This document shows positions 34,615 through 47,137 of a stretch of DNA of 64,000 nucleotides, one piece after another. Every line of letters begins with the position of its first letter. The stretch's first letter is position 1. The stretch lies in NCBI GenBank assembly GCA_033002965.1, contig JAURVB010012900.1, positions 28,381 to 92,380 on the forward strand. Direction: 5' to 3'. A program made the translations under genes and the position numbers. This DNA comes from Piper betle. Lineage: Eukaryota; Streptophyta; Magnoliopsida; Piperales; Piperaceae. A model generated the notes under the pieces. The model saw only the letters and a program-made list of their open reading frames with translations, did not search any database and was not told the origin of the DNA.

Positions 34615-37600
34615 AAACATACATGAAACATTGATTCTATGTTGTTTAACCTTAAACTGTCTCCACCCAGATAAGATCCCAAGCATGGTGTAAGTGCATT
34701 GTTTATAGAAGTCAATTATAATCAATCATAAGCGAGCACAAACAAGATGAACAATGATCATGATACATGAATTTGTTGATCTTGAAGCAGACCTTGCCTA
34801 AAACACTTATCTAACATGAAGTCTACAAGCCAAAACCTAGGAGAGAAGAGAGAGATCGATAAGAGGGAGAGGGTGTAAAAAAGATGACATCTCCCCATAT
34901 TCTTGCATCGTTATATACTCTCGCAGAAATTCTTCTATTCCTTATTTCCCACTCCAGCCTCCTACAATTCTTAATTTAGCTCTAACCACTTAGGCTAGCC
35001 AGGTTTCACCCCATGTTCGACTCCGTTCCAACCCCTTAGGCAAGATTACAACTTAAATCACTTTCCTCCTAATTGGCGCTACCTTCTAAGCATTGGCTCC
35101 ACTTAACTAACCTCTGAGGCTAATTTAAGTGTTTCCACTAATTTAAACTCCCATTCAAAGTAAAATCAACCCTTCCCCAAATTAATAAATATACCACAGA
35201 GTATACCACGTTTCAAGTGCAAAGATAAATTTTAACCGACTTAAAATACTTAAGTATAATATTAATATTGTCTCAAGGAAAAAAGTGTCCATATTTCATA
35301 TAAAAATACAAATAAGAAATCTCGTCATTAAAACACATGACATGTTGATTAAATTTCACACTTGAAAACTTGATTAGTTGTCATGATTTATTGATACGTC
35401 CAGGATACATAGGCATATTAATTTGGGTGTTAATGTTGTTTTGATTTGTAATACCTGATATTTTTGCCAATATTATGTAGTTTTATTTTTATTTCTCTTG
35501 AGTAGGATATAGCTATAGTAAACTCTTTACTTATAGCATACAATAGTTTTTTTCTATCAGTTAGTATCGACTAATGAAAGACATTTCGAATTCTATAGTT
35601 ATGTGTTAATTATATCGAGTTTGGTTAAGTGAACTCTTTGTCTAATGCTCAATCATGAAAGCGGACAATCAATAAAGTAAAATCCATAGGGATTAGGTAG
35701 TTAGACAAGCTTTAACCTTGTTAGACAAGTTAAACATGATCACATGGGAACCAATTTTATATCCATAAAGGTGAGTTCGCCTAGTTTTGAATTGGATATG
35801 TTGGCTTAAGCACTTATTTATACGATTAGGTAATCTAAGTCAAAGTATAGCATTATTAATTGTCCATTGGTCAAATTTTACCCGAGGGTAAGTGTAACAC
35901 CCTAGTTGGTTCAAACCCTTTCAACCAACCTTGGTATGAAATCATAACGAGGAACGTTTCACAACAACCCAACCTAGGCACGTGATCGAGCATTTCAAGA
36001 TAGACCGAGATAAAAATTAAACCAGCCCAAAGATGCATGAAATACAATAAAATAACATGAATGCAAGCAAACAAAACCAAAGGAGATCTCTCATACCACA
36101 AATTACTAAGTCTCATATAAAGTATTAATATGTTTACTAATAACCATGAAATAATGGTTTAGGTTACATAATATAAAAAGTATCCGAGTAAATGTTTCTA
36201 ACATGAAACAAAAGACCACCAACAAAACAGGGAACGACCAAGTGTAAGTATGTGAAGCATCAGTCATTGTCTTCACATCCGTCTATACCACACGCCATCT
36301 AGTATACCAACATAAATATATGAAAATGAAATCAATACAAAATATTGGTCTGGATACATAACTATAGAAACTGGCAAATCGGAGTGAGTACACATCCCAT
36401 GAGATAGTAAAATGACAAAGGTCAAGTCTCCAACAAAAGAACACTCCTCGAGGAATCATACTGGTCTACATACCACCTGGAGATGGATGCACCCAATCCT
36501 ATTCTCTCAAAACCCCTATGCACCTCCCCCTGAGCTTTGAAGGCTAGCCAAGCACACCATAGTTATGACATACACCGCATAATAAAATACCCGCAAACCC
36601 TATGCCTCTCTGGGTTTGAGAAGCTCATAGTCGCATGAATGCAAATGTGACATCTCGACCAAGCACGGCGCCCACGGCATTGCGACCAAGCATAATGTAT
36701 CACCAAACAAGCCCCCTCTGATAGGCCAAGGTGCAAAGGGCAAAGGGCTCCTTCCCACGGACTTGATTAGGCAAGAATGTGACAACTCCAACAACTCCAC
36801 TGCCCTCTAATCACACAAAAACCGTTAAAAGACATGTATATTTGTATATAGGTTTGGGTAGGGAACAATATAAATAGGCTTCCAAAGAGGAGGCAACTTA
36901 CGGTGGATTTTAGTTTTCCGGAAACAACTCAAGCGATCTTAACCTTTAGGGTTATTAAACAAAGAATTTATGATGATAAGTTGGCTCAAATTTAGTAGGT
37001 AATGATAAAACCATCACTTAACTCACCCTACGATATAACCAAACAAGGATATAGTGATAAATTAGAAGTGAAATCCGATGGACCTCGATTGAATCTCCAA
37101 ATGATCACACTCTATGGCATGCTCCAACATCGTCACCTAATCACATAAACCCATACTCAACAAGCGCAACAAAGAATCTATACGAAGCATGTACATTGTA
37201 GAACCCTCAAATATCAATCAGTGACAACATCACATGACATGTAAAACAACGCAAATGACAATATTTAAATAAGGCAATTGATGTTTCCTAGTGATGAAAT
37301 TGATACTCCTAGTAATTTTGAAGACATTATAATTTGTTTCTTATTACATGTAGTATAAATAACTAACTAAATCATCATGATTATCAATTTGATCTCTAGG
37401 AAACTTCATTAGCCTTTAAATAACTCACAAAAAAAATCCAACAAAATAACTCTAGTGCTAAACACGTCTAAACAATCAAAACTCTGTGGAAAAAATATCA
37501 AACAAGTATCCTAAAATAATAATAAAATAATTGGCACAAATCCCTATAAAATAATTAAAACAATTCTACTAAATAAGCAAAACTTCCCAAAATAATATCC

Positions 37601-37888
37601 CAAACATTCGTTCATATCAATTCACAATATAAAAAAATTAAAGAAACATATTTTGAAATTAGAACGAACATAAAAATATTGTAATTGATAAAAATACGAT
37701 TCAATTGATAAAGAACGATTTGAAACTATAACGTCTTATCCATTTTTTACAAATAATTAATCTGAAGGACAGACCATTTCTTAATAAAACAATAATTAAT
37801 TAAATGTATAAAACAATATCAATAGTACACACAAAATATAATAGAGTCAAACCCTATTAATATCAATATGATATATAAATAATAAATC
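34615..37888. other. Relict sequence, probably with an old LTR from 35893
   Basis: No gene is recognised. TGTAACACCC at 35893, followed by about 1 kb of LTR-like text (for example near 36280-36800), suggests a decayed LTR. No partner or target duplication was found. 34615-35390 holds a polypurine-rich stretch near 34850 and no recognised family; 37260-37880 is AT-rich. Confidence 0.35.
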
Positions 37889-38875
37889 TGTAATGACCTG
37901 CCTGAACCGGACCGGGCATTACCTAAAAATATAATTGATGTAACAATAATATTCTAGAACATGATTCATAATATAGCAAATAAGTCTAGAATTTATAAGC
38001 CATAAAAAAATAAAACATGTTCTGATAGAATATGACAATATATAAAATAACCGTCCTAAAGTCTCGGATCGTTTCCCATAGCCACAATTATAACACAAGA
38101 GAATAAAAAGGAAGTCCAAATTATTATCAATTCACTAAACCTAAGTTGGTAAAAGATTCGCCAACACACTTTTAGTCCTCAGTTCAAAGCTGCTCACGTG
38201 CGGATGCAATTCCGCATGAGTGCTAAAACCACTAACCTGCATAATTAAATAAACAACTCAATATAATCCTAATTATCATTTGAAGAGACTTGTAGCTGTT
38301 ATGAGCCTATGCTGAGCTCTTAATATGCTTGGAGGGGTGGCCACCCCATCCAGCTCCAATCCCATCCATGCACACACAAGCTACATGGCCTACGAACTGT
38401 AGTTAACGATATTTGCCATTGACTCACCCTCTCAGTATCACAAGTGTATAATGAGCCTTCTTTCACTACTGCACCCTATCACCCCTTTGGTATGGGGGCA
38501 AGTGTTTAATCTTTCAGGGAGTGTTGCCTTGTACCAAATTGGGTCGACCCCGGTTGCATTCCAGCGCATAGTGGTCAAATACTCAAGTCGACCAAGGCTC
38601 CCACATAGTAATTTTAAAGGGTGCAATCCCGTGTAGGTCGGACTAAGTCAATTCCTTGACCCCGGTTGCACTCGGTGCATAGTGGTGGAATCTGGGCTCA
38701 AGCCGACCAGTGCTGCCAATAAGGGAAAATATAACATTTTAAATAATTATACGAACCTGGATTGTTGGCAATTGAACCTGCAACCGTGACCAACGATCCT
38801 AATCTGATCGAGAACATAAAATTACACATAAATATAATTTTATTCGAATAGAAATGCATGCAACTACATGACTAA
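37889..38875 (-). repeat. LTR d: left piece of the element g 3' LTR
   Basis: Starts TGTAATGACC and runs 987 bases, matching 54125-55109 of the 5' LTR, including the double stem-loop (38200-38235, first stem shortened) and the GGTGGCCACC block near 38337. LTR e begins at 38876. Confidence 0.65.
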
Positions 38876-39770
38876 TGTAACGACATGCCCGAACTGGACC
38901 GGGTGTTACCTAAAAATATAATTGATGTAACGATAATATTCTAGAACATGAATTGAAAAAACAGCAAATAAGTCTGGCAATATATAATATAAATCATAAC
39001 AATAAATCATGTTCTCTAAAATATAAAATAACTGTCCCGCAGTCTCGGACCGTTTCCCATAGCCATATTTATAACACAAGAAAATAATAAGGAAGTCCAA
39101 TTTTTATTATCAATTCATCAACCTGAGTCACTTTTATTCTTCAGTCCAAAGCTGCTCACCTACGGAGGCAATTCCGCATTAGTGATAAAACCACTAAGCC
39201 GCATAATTAAATAAAACAAGTCAATACAATCCCAATTATTGTTTCAAGAGACTTTTAATTGTTATGAGCCTATGTTGAGCTCGTTATATGCTGGGAGGGG
39301 TGGCCACCCCATCCAGCTTCCAACCCATGCATGCACATACACGCTACGTTGCCCACGGTCTGTAGTTACCGATGTTTATCATTGACTCACCCTTTCAGTA
39401 TCACAAGTGCATAATGAGCCGTCTTGCACTATTGCGCCGAGTTGAATCGACCCCGGTTGCGTTCTAGCGCATAGTGGTCAGATACTGAAATTGACGAAGA
39501 CTCCCATATGGTAATTTTAAAGGTGCAGCCTTGCATCGGACTGAGTCAATTCCTTGACCCTGATTGCGTTCGAGCGCATGGTGGTTGAATCTGGGCTCAG
39601 GCCAATAAGGCCTGCCAAGAAGGGAAAATACAATATTTCAAATAATTATACGGATCTAGATGGATCGTAAGTAAACTTGCAGCAGTGACTAACGATCCTA
39701 ATCTGAACGATAACATAAAATTATACATAAGTATAATTTTATACGAGTAGAAATGAATGCCACAAAATGA

Positions 39771-39806
<36 letters not shown>

Positions 39807-40837
39807 TATTGAAATTCAACAATATTAATTATTAAATTATTCATGTGACATAATTATTTAAATCCTACTGTACATTTTAAATTAATTATCTAAATCATAA
39901 GTAACACTTAACAAATAATAAAATAATTATTAAATTATAAACAAGTATTTAATTTTCCTTTGCGAAGATAATTACTTAACCACGATCTTGACGATTTAGT
40001 TTATGGTTATAATTTATCATCGTTATTCTTATTTATAGCAATTTAATTAATTAAGTTGTACGATTAAATTATTTAAAATAATTTGTATTATTCTAATTCA
40101 AAAATATTATTAATACAATTTTTTTAATTATTCGACTCAATAAAAGTCTCAAACTTTATTTATTTCTATTATGCTATTTTGGTTTGTCGCTTGTAATTTG
40201 TTTACATGATTATATTTTAATAACCCATTTTTTACATTACTGATTCATTCTGAAAATAATCATTTTATTTACCTAATATTAAATTTAATATGGTAAAGGT
40301 AAAATCTTCATTTTGTTAATCCCTTATAAACATCCAATTTAAAATTAATCACTTATAGTATGCCGATTAATTATCGACCGTTTATCATTACCACATTTTT
40401 TATTACTTATGTCCATGTCGATTTCGTCTATTAATTGATTAGTATAGCAACTTTAACTATAACCCATTAAAATAATTATTTTTAAAGATTTATTACGAAT
40501 TTGTATTATTTTTTAACTCTAGTCGGTATCGAGTCAACCTCTATTTACAAAACTACCACCCTTCTTCTTCTTCTTCCCATCACCCTTCTTCTCTTCTCCA
40601 AAAACAGGTTCGTCCTTCTCCTCCCACCCTTATCTTGGCACCCAATTGAACAACCATTTAAACATCTCAACAAAACATCAACAACAAGATAAAATCAGCA
40701 AGCGAGGAAGCCTCATGTGCGTGTTTTACACCAGCTATCCAAGACGACCATCCTGCACCAAACTAGGCCTATTCTTCTTCTTCCACCCTCAAGACCCTTC
40801 CTTTCTTGCACCTTCGTCCAATTCAGATGTTCCACGA
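38876..40837 (-). repeat. LTR e, left part (nested in LTR d)
   Basis: Begins TGTAACGACATG in the middle of LTR d. It contains the stem-loops (39162-39195), a TA microsatellite (39774-39802) and the AT-rich middle part. Element f interrupts it at 40838. It resumes at 46473 with sequence that continues the other LTRs (CCTCAGGCCGGCC). Confidence 0.75.
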
Positions 40838-43725
40838 TGTAAAAACCCTAAAAATAATTATGTTATTTTATTTAGGGTTTTATAAATCTTAAAATGAATC
40901 AATTATTTAATTAAATTAATTCTTGAAAATCAATATTTTATCAATTATAACCCATTCATAGTTTTTGACCTTTCGTTATCACACAAATATAGTTATGAGT
41001 AATTACATTCTTTTCAATAAAATTTAATATAGTGACTTCTTAAAATTCCACACATATTTAATGTAATGACTTTTAGAATTCTACACATATTCTTCTATAT
41101 AAAGGAAAGTTCCGTTGTTAAATTAAACATCCTCTTGATAGGTTGTGAGCACATTTGACACACAAAGGGGAAGACTTTAGGATTATTTGTTATAATTGCG
41201 GGTTCTTCACCAAATTTTCATGTCCATATAATTATTTAAAATATTGTATTTTCCCCTTGTGGACAACCTGGTCAGCCTCAGCCAGATTCGACCACCATGC
41301 ACCGAGTGCAACCGAGGTCAAGGAATTGACTCAGTCTGACACGGGCTATGCCCTTCATAATCCAATGATGGACATGTCAGAATGGACCTGACCGCTATAA
41401 TACAATAAATTGAACATAGCGGATTGGACTCGCCAGCAAATTATGGACATGGTAGACTGAACAATCAGCCTACTAGTAGATTGACATGGTGGACTGACCC
41501 ATTAGCCAACTAATGGACATAATGGATTGATCTCACTAGCCGATAACGGACATGGCAGAATGGACTCGCTAGCAAGTAATGGACATGATGGACTGACCGA
41601 TCAGACAATAAATTAGACATGGCGGATTGGACTCACCAGCCAATTTTGGACATTATGGATTGGACCCACTAGCCGATAACAGACATGGCCGATTGGACTC
41701 ACCGGCCGGTAATGGACATGATGGACTGGCCCATCAGCCAATAAATTAGACATGGCAGATTGGACTTGCCAGCCAATTTTGGACATGGTGGATTAGACTC
41801 AATAGCCGATAACGGACATGGCAGATTGGACTCGCTAGCCGGTAATAGACATGATGGACTGACCCATCAGCCAATAAATTAGACATGGCGGATTGGACTC
41901 ACCAGCCAATTACGGACATGGTGGATTGGACTCACCAGCCGATAACGGACATGGCGGATTGGACTTGCCAGCCGATAATGGAGATGATAGACTGACCCAT
42001 CAGCCAATAAATTGGACATGGCGGATTGGACTTGCCAGGAAACAATGGACATGATGGGCTGACCCATCAGCCAATAAATTAGACATGGCGGATTAGACTC
42101 GCCAGCACAATTTCAGACATGGTGGATTGGACTCACCAGCCAATAATGGACATGGCGGATTGGACTCGCCAGCCGGTAATGGTCATGATGGACTGACCCA
42201 TCAGCCAATAAATTGGACATGGCGGATTGGAGTCGCCAGCAAATTATCGGACATGAGTGGATTGGACTCACCAGCCGATAACGGATATGGCAGATTGGAC
42301 TCGCCAGCCGGTAATGGACATGATGGACTAACCCATCAGCCAATAAATTGGACATGGCGTATTGGACTTGCCAGCCAATTTCAGACATGGTGGATTGGAC
42401 TCACTAGCCGATAACGGACATGGCAGATTGGACTCCCCAGCCGGTAATGGACATCATGTACTGACCCATCAGCAAATAAATTGGACACGGGATTGGACTC
42501 GCCAACTAAGTACGGACAAGGTGGATTGGACTCACCAGCCAGTAACGTACATGGAGGATTGGACTCGCCAGCCGCTAATAGAGATGATGGACTGACCCAT
42601 TAGCCTATAAATTAGACATGGCGGATTGGACTCGCCAGCCAATTATGGACATGGTGGATTGAACTCACCAGTCGATAAGGGACATGGCGGATTGGACTCG
42701 CCAGCTTGGACATGATGGACTGACCCATCAGCCAATAAATTGGACATGGCGGATTGGACTCACCAGCCAATTTCGAACATGGTGGATTGGACTCACCAGC
42801 CGATAACGAACATGCCGGATTGGACACGCCAGCCAGTAATGGACATGGTGGACTAACCCATTAGCCAATAAATTGGACATGGCGGATTGGACTCGCCAGC
42901 CAATTACGGACATGGTGGATTGGACTCACCAACCGATAACGGACATGGCGGATTGGACTCGTCAGTCGGTAATGGACATGATGGACTGACCCATCAGCCA
43001 ATAAATTGGACATGGCGGATTGGACTCGCCAGCTAATTACGGACATGGTGGATTGACCCATCAGCCAATAGATGGACATGGTGGACTGACCCATCAGCTA
43101 ACTAATGGACATAGTGGATTGGACTCACCAGCTGATAACGGACATGGTGGATTGGACTCACCAGCCGGTAATGGACATGATGGACTGACCCATCAGCCAA
43201 TAGATAGACATGGTGGACTGACCCATCAGCCAACTAATGGACATGGTGGATTGAACCATCAGCTAATAAATGGACATGCGTGAATGGTCACAGTAGCCAT
43301 TATTATAGATAATGATAGGGACTAGTTTTATTTAATTATACGGTTTAGTGGTTAATCACTAACGCGGAATTGCCCTTGCAAGTAGCAACTGGAACTAAAG
43401 ACTAAGAGACGACAGGGTGGTTCTTCTAGCAACTCAAATGGTGAACAGATAATAAGCAGACTTCTCTTTTTACTTTTTGTGTTATAAATGTGGCTATGGG
43501 AAACGGTCCAAGACTGTGGGATAATTACTTCATGCATTGTCGTTTGAAACATAAGTTCTTTTGAGTTAGAAATGGTAGACTTATTTACTTTTATATTATT
43601 CATGTAATCTTTTAAGTAACACCCGGTCCAGTTAGGACTGGTCGTTATAGGGTTGGTTTTGTTAAATTTTGAGTAATAGCTTGCTAGGAAGGGCCACAAT
43701 ATCGTGAAAATGGCCCATTGTTACA
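40838..43725 (+). repeat. 5' LTR of element f
   Basis: 2888 bp from TGTAAAAACCC to CATTGTTACA. A TATA box (CTATATAAAGG, 41095-41105) precedes about 1.9 kb of higher-order tandem repeat (41375-43290). The double stem-loop is at 43345-43379. It ends twice: an h-type end (GGTCGTTATA, 43640-43649) is followed by about 75 bases of an element-2-type end. Confidence 0.85.
41375..43290 (+). repeat. Higher-order minisatellite: four 33-34 bp monomers per unit
   Basis: Monomers start GGACATG and differ in their ends: ...CCAATTAC, ...CCGATAAC, ...CCGGTAAT (33 bp each) and ...CCAATAAATT (34 bp). They recur in that order, giving a unit of about 133 bp and roughly 14 units. Reading frames of repeated 11-residue peptides on both strands come from the 33-base period. 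The same array follows at 45207-46015. Confidence 0.9.
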
Positions 43726-43727
43726 AG

Positions 43728-43739
43728 TGGTATCAGAGC
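43728..43739 (+). other. Primer-binding site of element f
   Basis: TGGTATCAGAGC two bases after the LTR end. Confidence 0.9.
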
Positions 43740-43907
43740 TAGGTTTTCCACTAGCTCACATTTTATGACTCGAGTACCTTGTTGAAAAGTCCAATAATTT
43801 TTTTCCCACTATGTTGTGTTATTAATTAGCAAATTCATTTGCTAGTAATAAACCTAAGTGAAAAAGAAAAACATATTAATTAACTATGATGGTTCGATGT
43901 TTCAAAT

Positions 43908-44180
43908 GGCAGGCACCCATAGACAGTCAAGCCGATCTGCGCTGCCAAATTCGAACACTAGCGAATGTGTTGGCCCAAATCTTGGCGGCCTAGAAGGACT
44001 AGGGCAGGCTTCAAAAAATACAAATTTTGTGGTTCAGAATATTGTGCAGCGGTTACCAAGGTGGTAACAGGGAATGGAGCCTTCAACTTGGCAGTTGGTC
44101 CTAGTAATGTCCCAGATGGTGATTAGGGGAGTGCCCAAGGGCGGGCAGGATTATCTAACCCGGGCGAGCGAGGGAGGTTG
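43908..44180 (+). pseudogene. Gag N-terminal remnant of element f
   Basis: MAGTHRQSS and NTNFVVQNIVQRLP match the start of element 2 gag. A stop follows PRW (44065-44067), and the gag text ends near 44175 at GERG, where it is joined directly to RNase H. Confidence 0.8.
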
Positions 44181-45206
44181 ACCCAGAATGACCTTAACCT
44201 TCGATAGAGGCGGTTGATAGAATATTTGAAGGACTATGACTTCCAAATCTTATACCATCCAGGGAAAACAAATGTGGGAGCCGACGCGTTGAGTCGGAAG
44301 GCAAAGTGGACAAAGTCAGCAGCTAGCTAGACTTTGGTCCATGTCACCAGAAGTGGTAGCTATCAACCCGATGGAGCAACTAACGGGTTTATTGGCAAAT
44401 TTGGTTGTTTTTAATGATTTAGTTAATCGTGTTAAGCTAGCACAAATGGGTGATGAGGAGCTGAATAAAATGTTGGACAAGATTCCTGACAATGTAGCTA
44501 ATTCAAATAGTGTGATCAGATTTAGAGGAAGGTTGTGTGTACCCAAGGATAATGCACTGAGGCGGAATATCTTGGAGGAGGCTCATCGCTCAAAGTTCTC
44601 GATACACCCTGGAGTTACTAAAATGTATCAGGATTTAAAGCGAACATACTGGTGGATTGGGATGAAGAGGGATGTTGAGGATTTTGTCTCTAAGTGTCAG
44701 ACTTGCCAACAGATCAAAGCCCAACATCAACTATCTGGAAGACTATTGAACCCTTTAGAAATACTAACGTGGAAATGGGAGTGTGTCACTTGTGATTTTA
44801 TTTCAAAGCTCCCAAGAACTCAAAAGAAGCATGACTCCATATGGGTAGTTGTGGCCCGACTAACTAAGGTAGCTCACTTCATCCCCACAAAATCAATGAG
44901 AACGGAGAAATACGTGGCAGGATTATATATTGACAATATTGTTAAATTGCATGGGATTCTAAAGGAGATAGTATCCGACCGCAATCCCCTATTCACCTCA
45001 CATTTCTGGGAAGCTTTCCAAAAATGCCATGGGAACTCAAATTATGTTGAGTATGGCATATCATCCCCAAATTGATGGTCAGAGTGAGAGGACTATTCAA
45101 ACTTTGGAAGATTTGTTAAGAGCTTGCAATCTTGACTGGGGAGTTGACTGGGAGAAACACTTAGCCTTGGCTGAATTCACCTACAATAACTCTTACACAA
45201 GCCAGT
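44181..45206 (+). pseudogene. RNase H end and integrase remnant of element f
   Basis: Begins at the end of RNase H (NDLNLR, ADALSRK). The longest open part, 44341-45075, covers the integrase zinc finger ([17 protein letters not shown]) and the core residues in TCDFI and IVSDRN. A frameshift near 45030 moves to the DGQSERTIQ segment. At 45206 integrase is fused directly to the minisatellite of the 3' LTR. Non-functional. Confidence 0.88.
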
Positions 45207-46467
45207 ATAAGGATGGCGGATTGGACTCGCCAACTGGTAATGGACATGGTGGACTAACCCATCAGCTAACAAATTGGACATGGTGGATTGGACTTGCAAG
45301 CCAATTACAGAAATGGTGGATTGGACTCACCAGCTGATAACGGACATGGCGGATTGGACTCGCTAGCCGGTAATGGACATGATGGACTTACCCAACAGCC
45401 AATAAATTGGACAGGGGGGATTGGACTCGCCAGCCAATTACGGACATGGTGGATTGGACTCACCAGTCGATAACGGACATGGTGGATTGGACTCGCCAGC
45501 AAATTTTGGACATGGTGGATTGGACTCACTAGCCGATAACGGACATGGTGGATTGGACTTGCTAGCAGGTAATGGACATGATGGACTGACCCATCAGCCA
45601 ATAAATTGGACTTGGCAGATTGGACTCGCCAGCCAATTACGGACATGGAGGATTGGACTCAACGGCCGATAACAGACATGGCGGATTGGACTCACCAGCC
45701 GGTAATGGACATGATGGACTGACCCATCAGCCAATAAATTGGACATGGCGGATTGGACTCGCCAGCTAATTACGGACATTGTGGACTGACCCATCAGCCA
45801 ATAGATGGACGTGGTGGACTGACCCATCAGGCAACTAATGGACATGGTAGATTGGACTCACCAGCCGATAACGGACATGGCGAATTAGACTCGCTAGCTG
45901 GTAATGGACATGATGGACTGACCCATCAGCCAATAGATGGACATGGTGGACTGACCCATCAGCCAACTAATGGACATGGTGGACTGAACCATCAGCTAAT
46001 GTATGGACATGTTGGAATGGTCACAACAGCCATTATTATAGATAATGATAGGGATTTTATGGAGTTGTTTTATTTATTTATACGGCTTAGTGGTTAATCA
46101 CTAACGTGGAATTTCCTCTGCAAGTTAGCAGCTGGAACTAAAGACTAAGAGACGACAGGGTGGTTCTTCTACCAACTCAGGTGGTGAACAGATAATAAGT
46201 GGACTTCTCTTTTTATTTTTCTTGTTTTATAAATATGGCTATGGGAAACGGACCAAGACCGTGGGATAATTACTTCATGCATTGTCATTTGATACATAAG
46301 TTCTTTTGAGTTAGAAATGCTAGACTTTGCTTTCATATTATTAATGTAAACTTTTAAGTAATACCAGGTCCGGTTAGGGCTGGTCGTTATATGGTTGGTT
46401 TTATTAAATTTTGAGTAACACCTGGCCAGCAAGGCCCACAATATGGTGAAAATAGTAGGTCATTAGA
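45207..46467 (+). repeat. Truncated 3' LTR of element f
   Basis: About six higher-order units (45207-46015), the double stem-loop (46087-46121), and the same double end as the 5' LTR (h-type end near 46390, then the element-2-type end). The last bases read CATTAGA where the 5' LTR has TTACA. The first 540 bp or so of the LTR are missing. Confidence 0.82.
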
Positions 46468-46472
46468 CACGA

Positions 46473-47130
46473 CCTCAGGCCGGCCTCAAAACAGTAAGGA
46501 TCAGCCACCTTTGAACGTTGCATGGAGTATGGTCGTTCTCCCCACTTCTGCACTTCGCCGCCAAGAATTCTGGTGAGAAGGTTGTTCGCTGTGGACTGTT
46601 CCGGCAGCCTGAACTGCTATGATGGAACCCATGATCCTGTCGATGAAGCACAACCGGTGTCTACTCCTCTGAATGTCCAGTACAACACCTATTGCAGCAA
46701 AACGTCGCCACTTCCGTCACCCTTGCAACTCCGCCCATTCACCGCTGCAATTCGGCCACCCGCCGGAAACCAGGGACAAGGGGAGCCCTCCTTTCGACCC
46801 AGCAGCAAGAGAGGTCATCGGGGTGTGAGCGACTGCCTTGCAATTGTTGTTTACAGTCGCCCAATTTGCCAACATTTCAGATTCTTCGGCCATGGTGGAA
46901 TTTCAGTTGTATGACATTTAGTTTAGTTCTTTTCTTGTTGATTTACAACTTTAATTTTGATGATTAACAAGCTTACTATCAATTAAAAATATGCATGCAA
47001 GAAAATTAAGAAGAGGGAGATAGGAAGGATGCCCAAGGAAGGAAGAAACATAGGCAAGGAAGAGGAGAACTAGGCGGCTAAGGTGAGGAAAACGCCCGTA
47101 CACTCATATATTAATAATGACGTCCTCTTT
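46473..47130 (-). repeat. LTR e, right part
   Basis: Continues LTR e after element f: CCTCAGGCCGGCC, then leader sequence with an ATG (complement of 46890-46892) and the purine-rich region near 47000-47060. It breaks off near 47125, before the usual LTR terminus. Confidence 0.7.
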
Positions 47131-47137
47131 CAAAATT

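Larger units (their letters stand above)
40838..46467 (+). mobile_element. Element f: deleted chromovirus with higher-order-repeat LTRs, nested in LTR e
   Basis: 5' LTR 40838-43725, primer site at 43728, internal remnants 43858-45206, truncated 3' LTR 45207-46467. The 5-bp duplication CACGA occurs at 40833-40837 and 46468-46472, and the LTR e sequence joins across the element once it is removed. The internal region jumps from gag to the end of RNase H and integrase. The 3' end has lost the chromodomain, purine tract and first part of the LTR. Confidence 0.88.

Noticed and set aside
42127..43283. Long reading frames of repeated 11-residue peptides (for example GHGGLTHQP and GLDSPAG)
   Set aside because: They are a consequence of 33-base monomers without stops, occur on both strands and have no independent start context.
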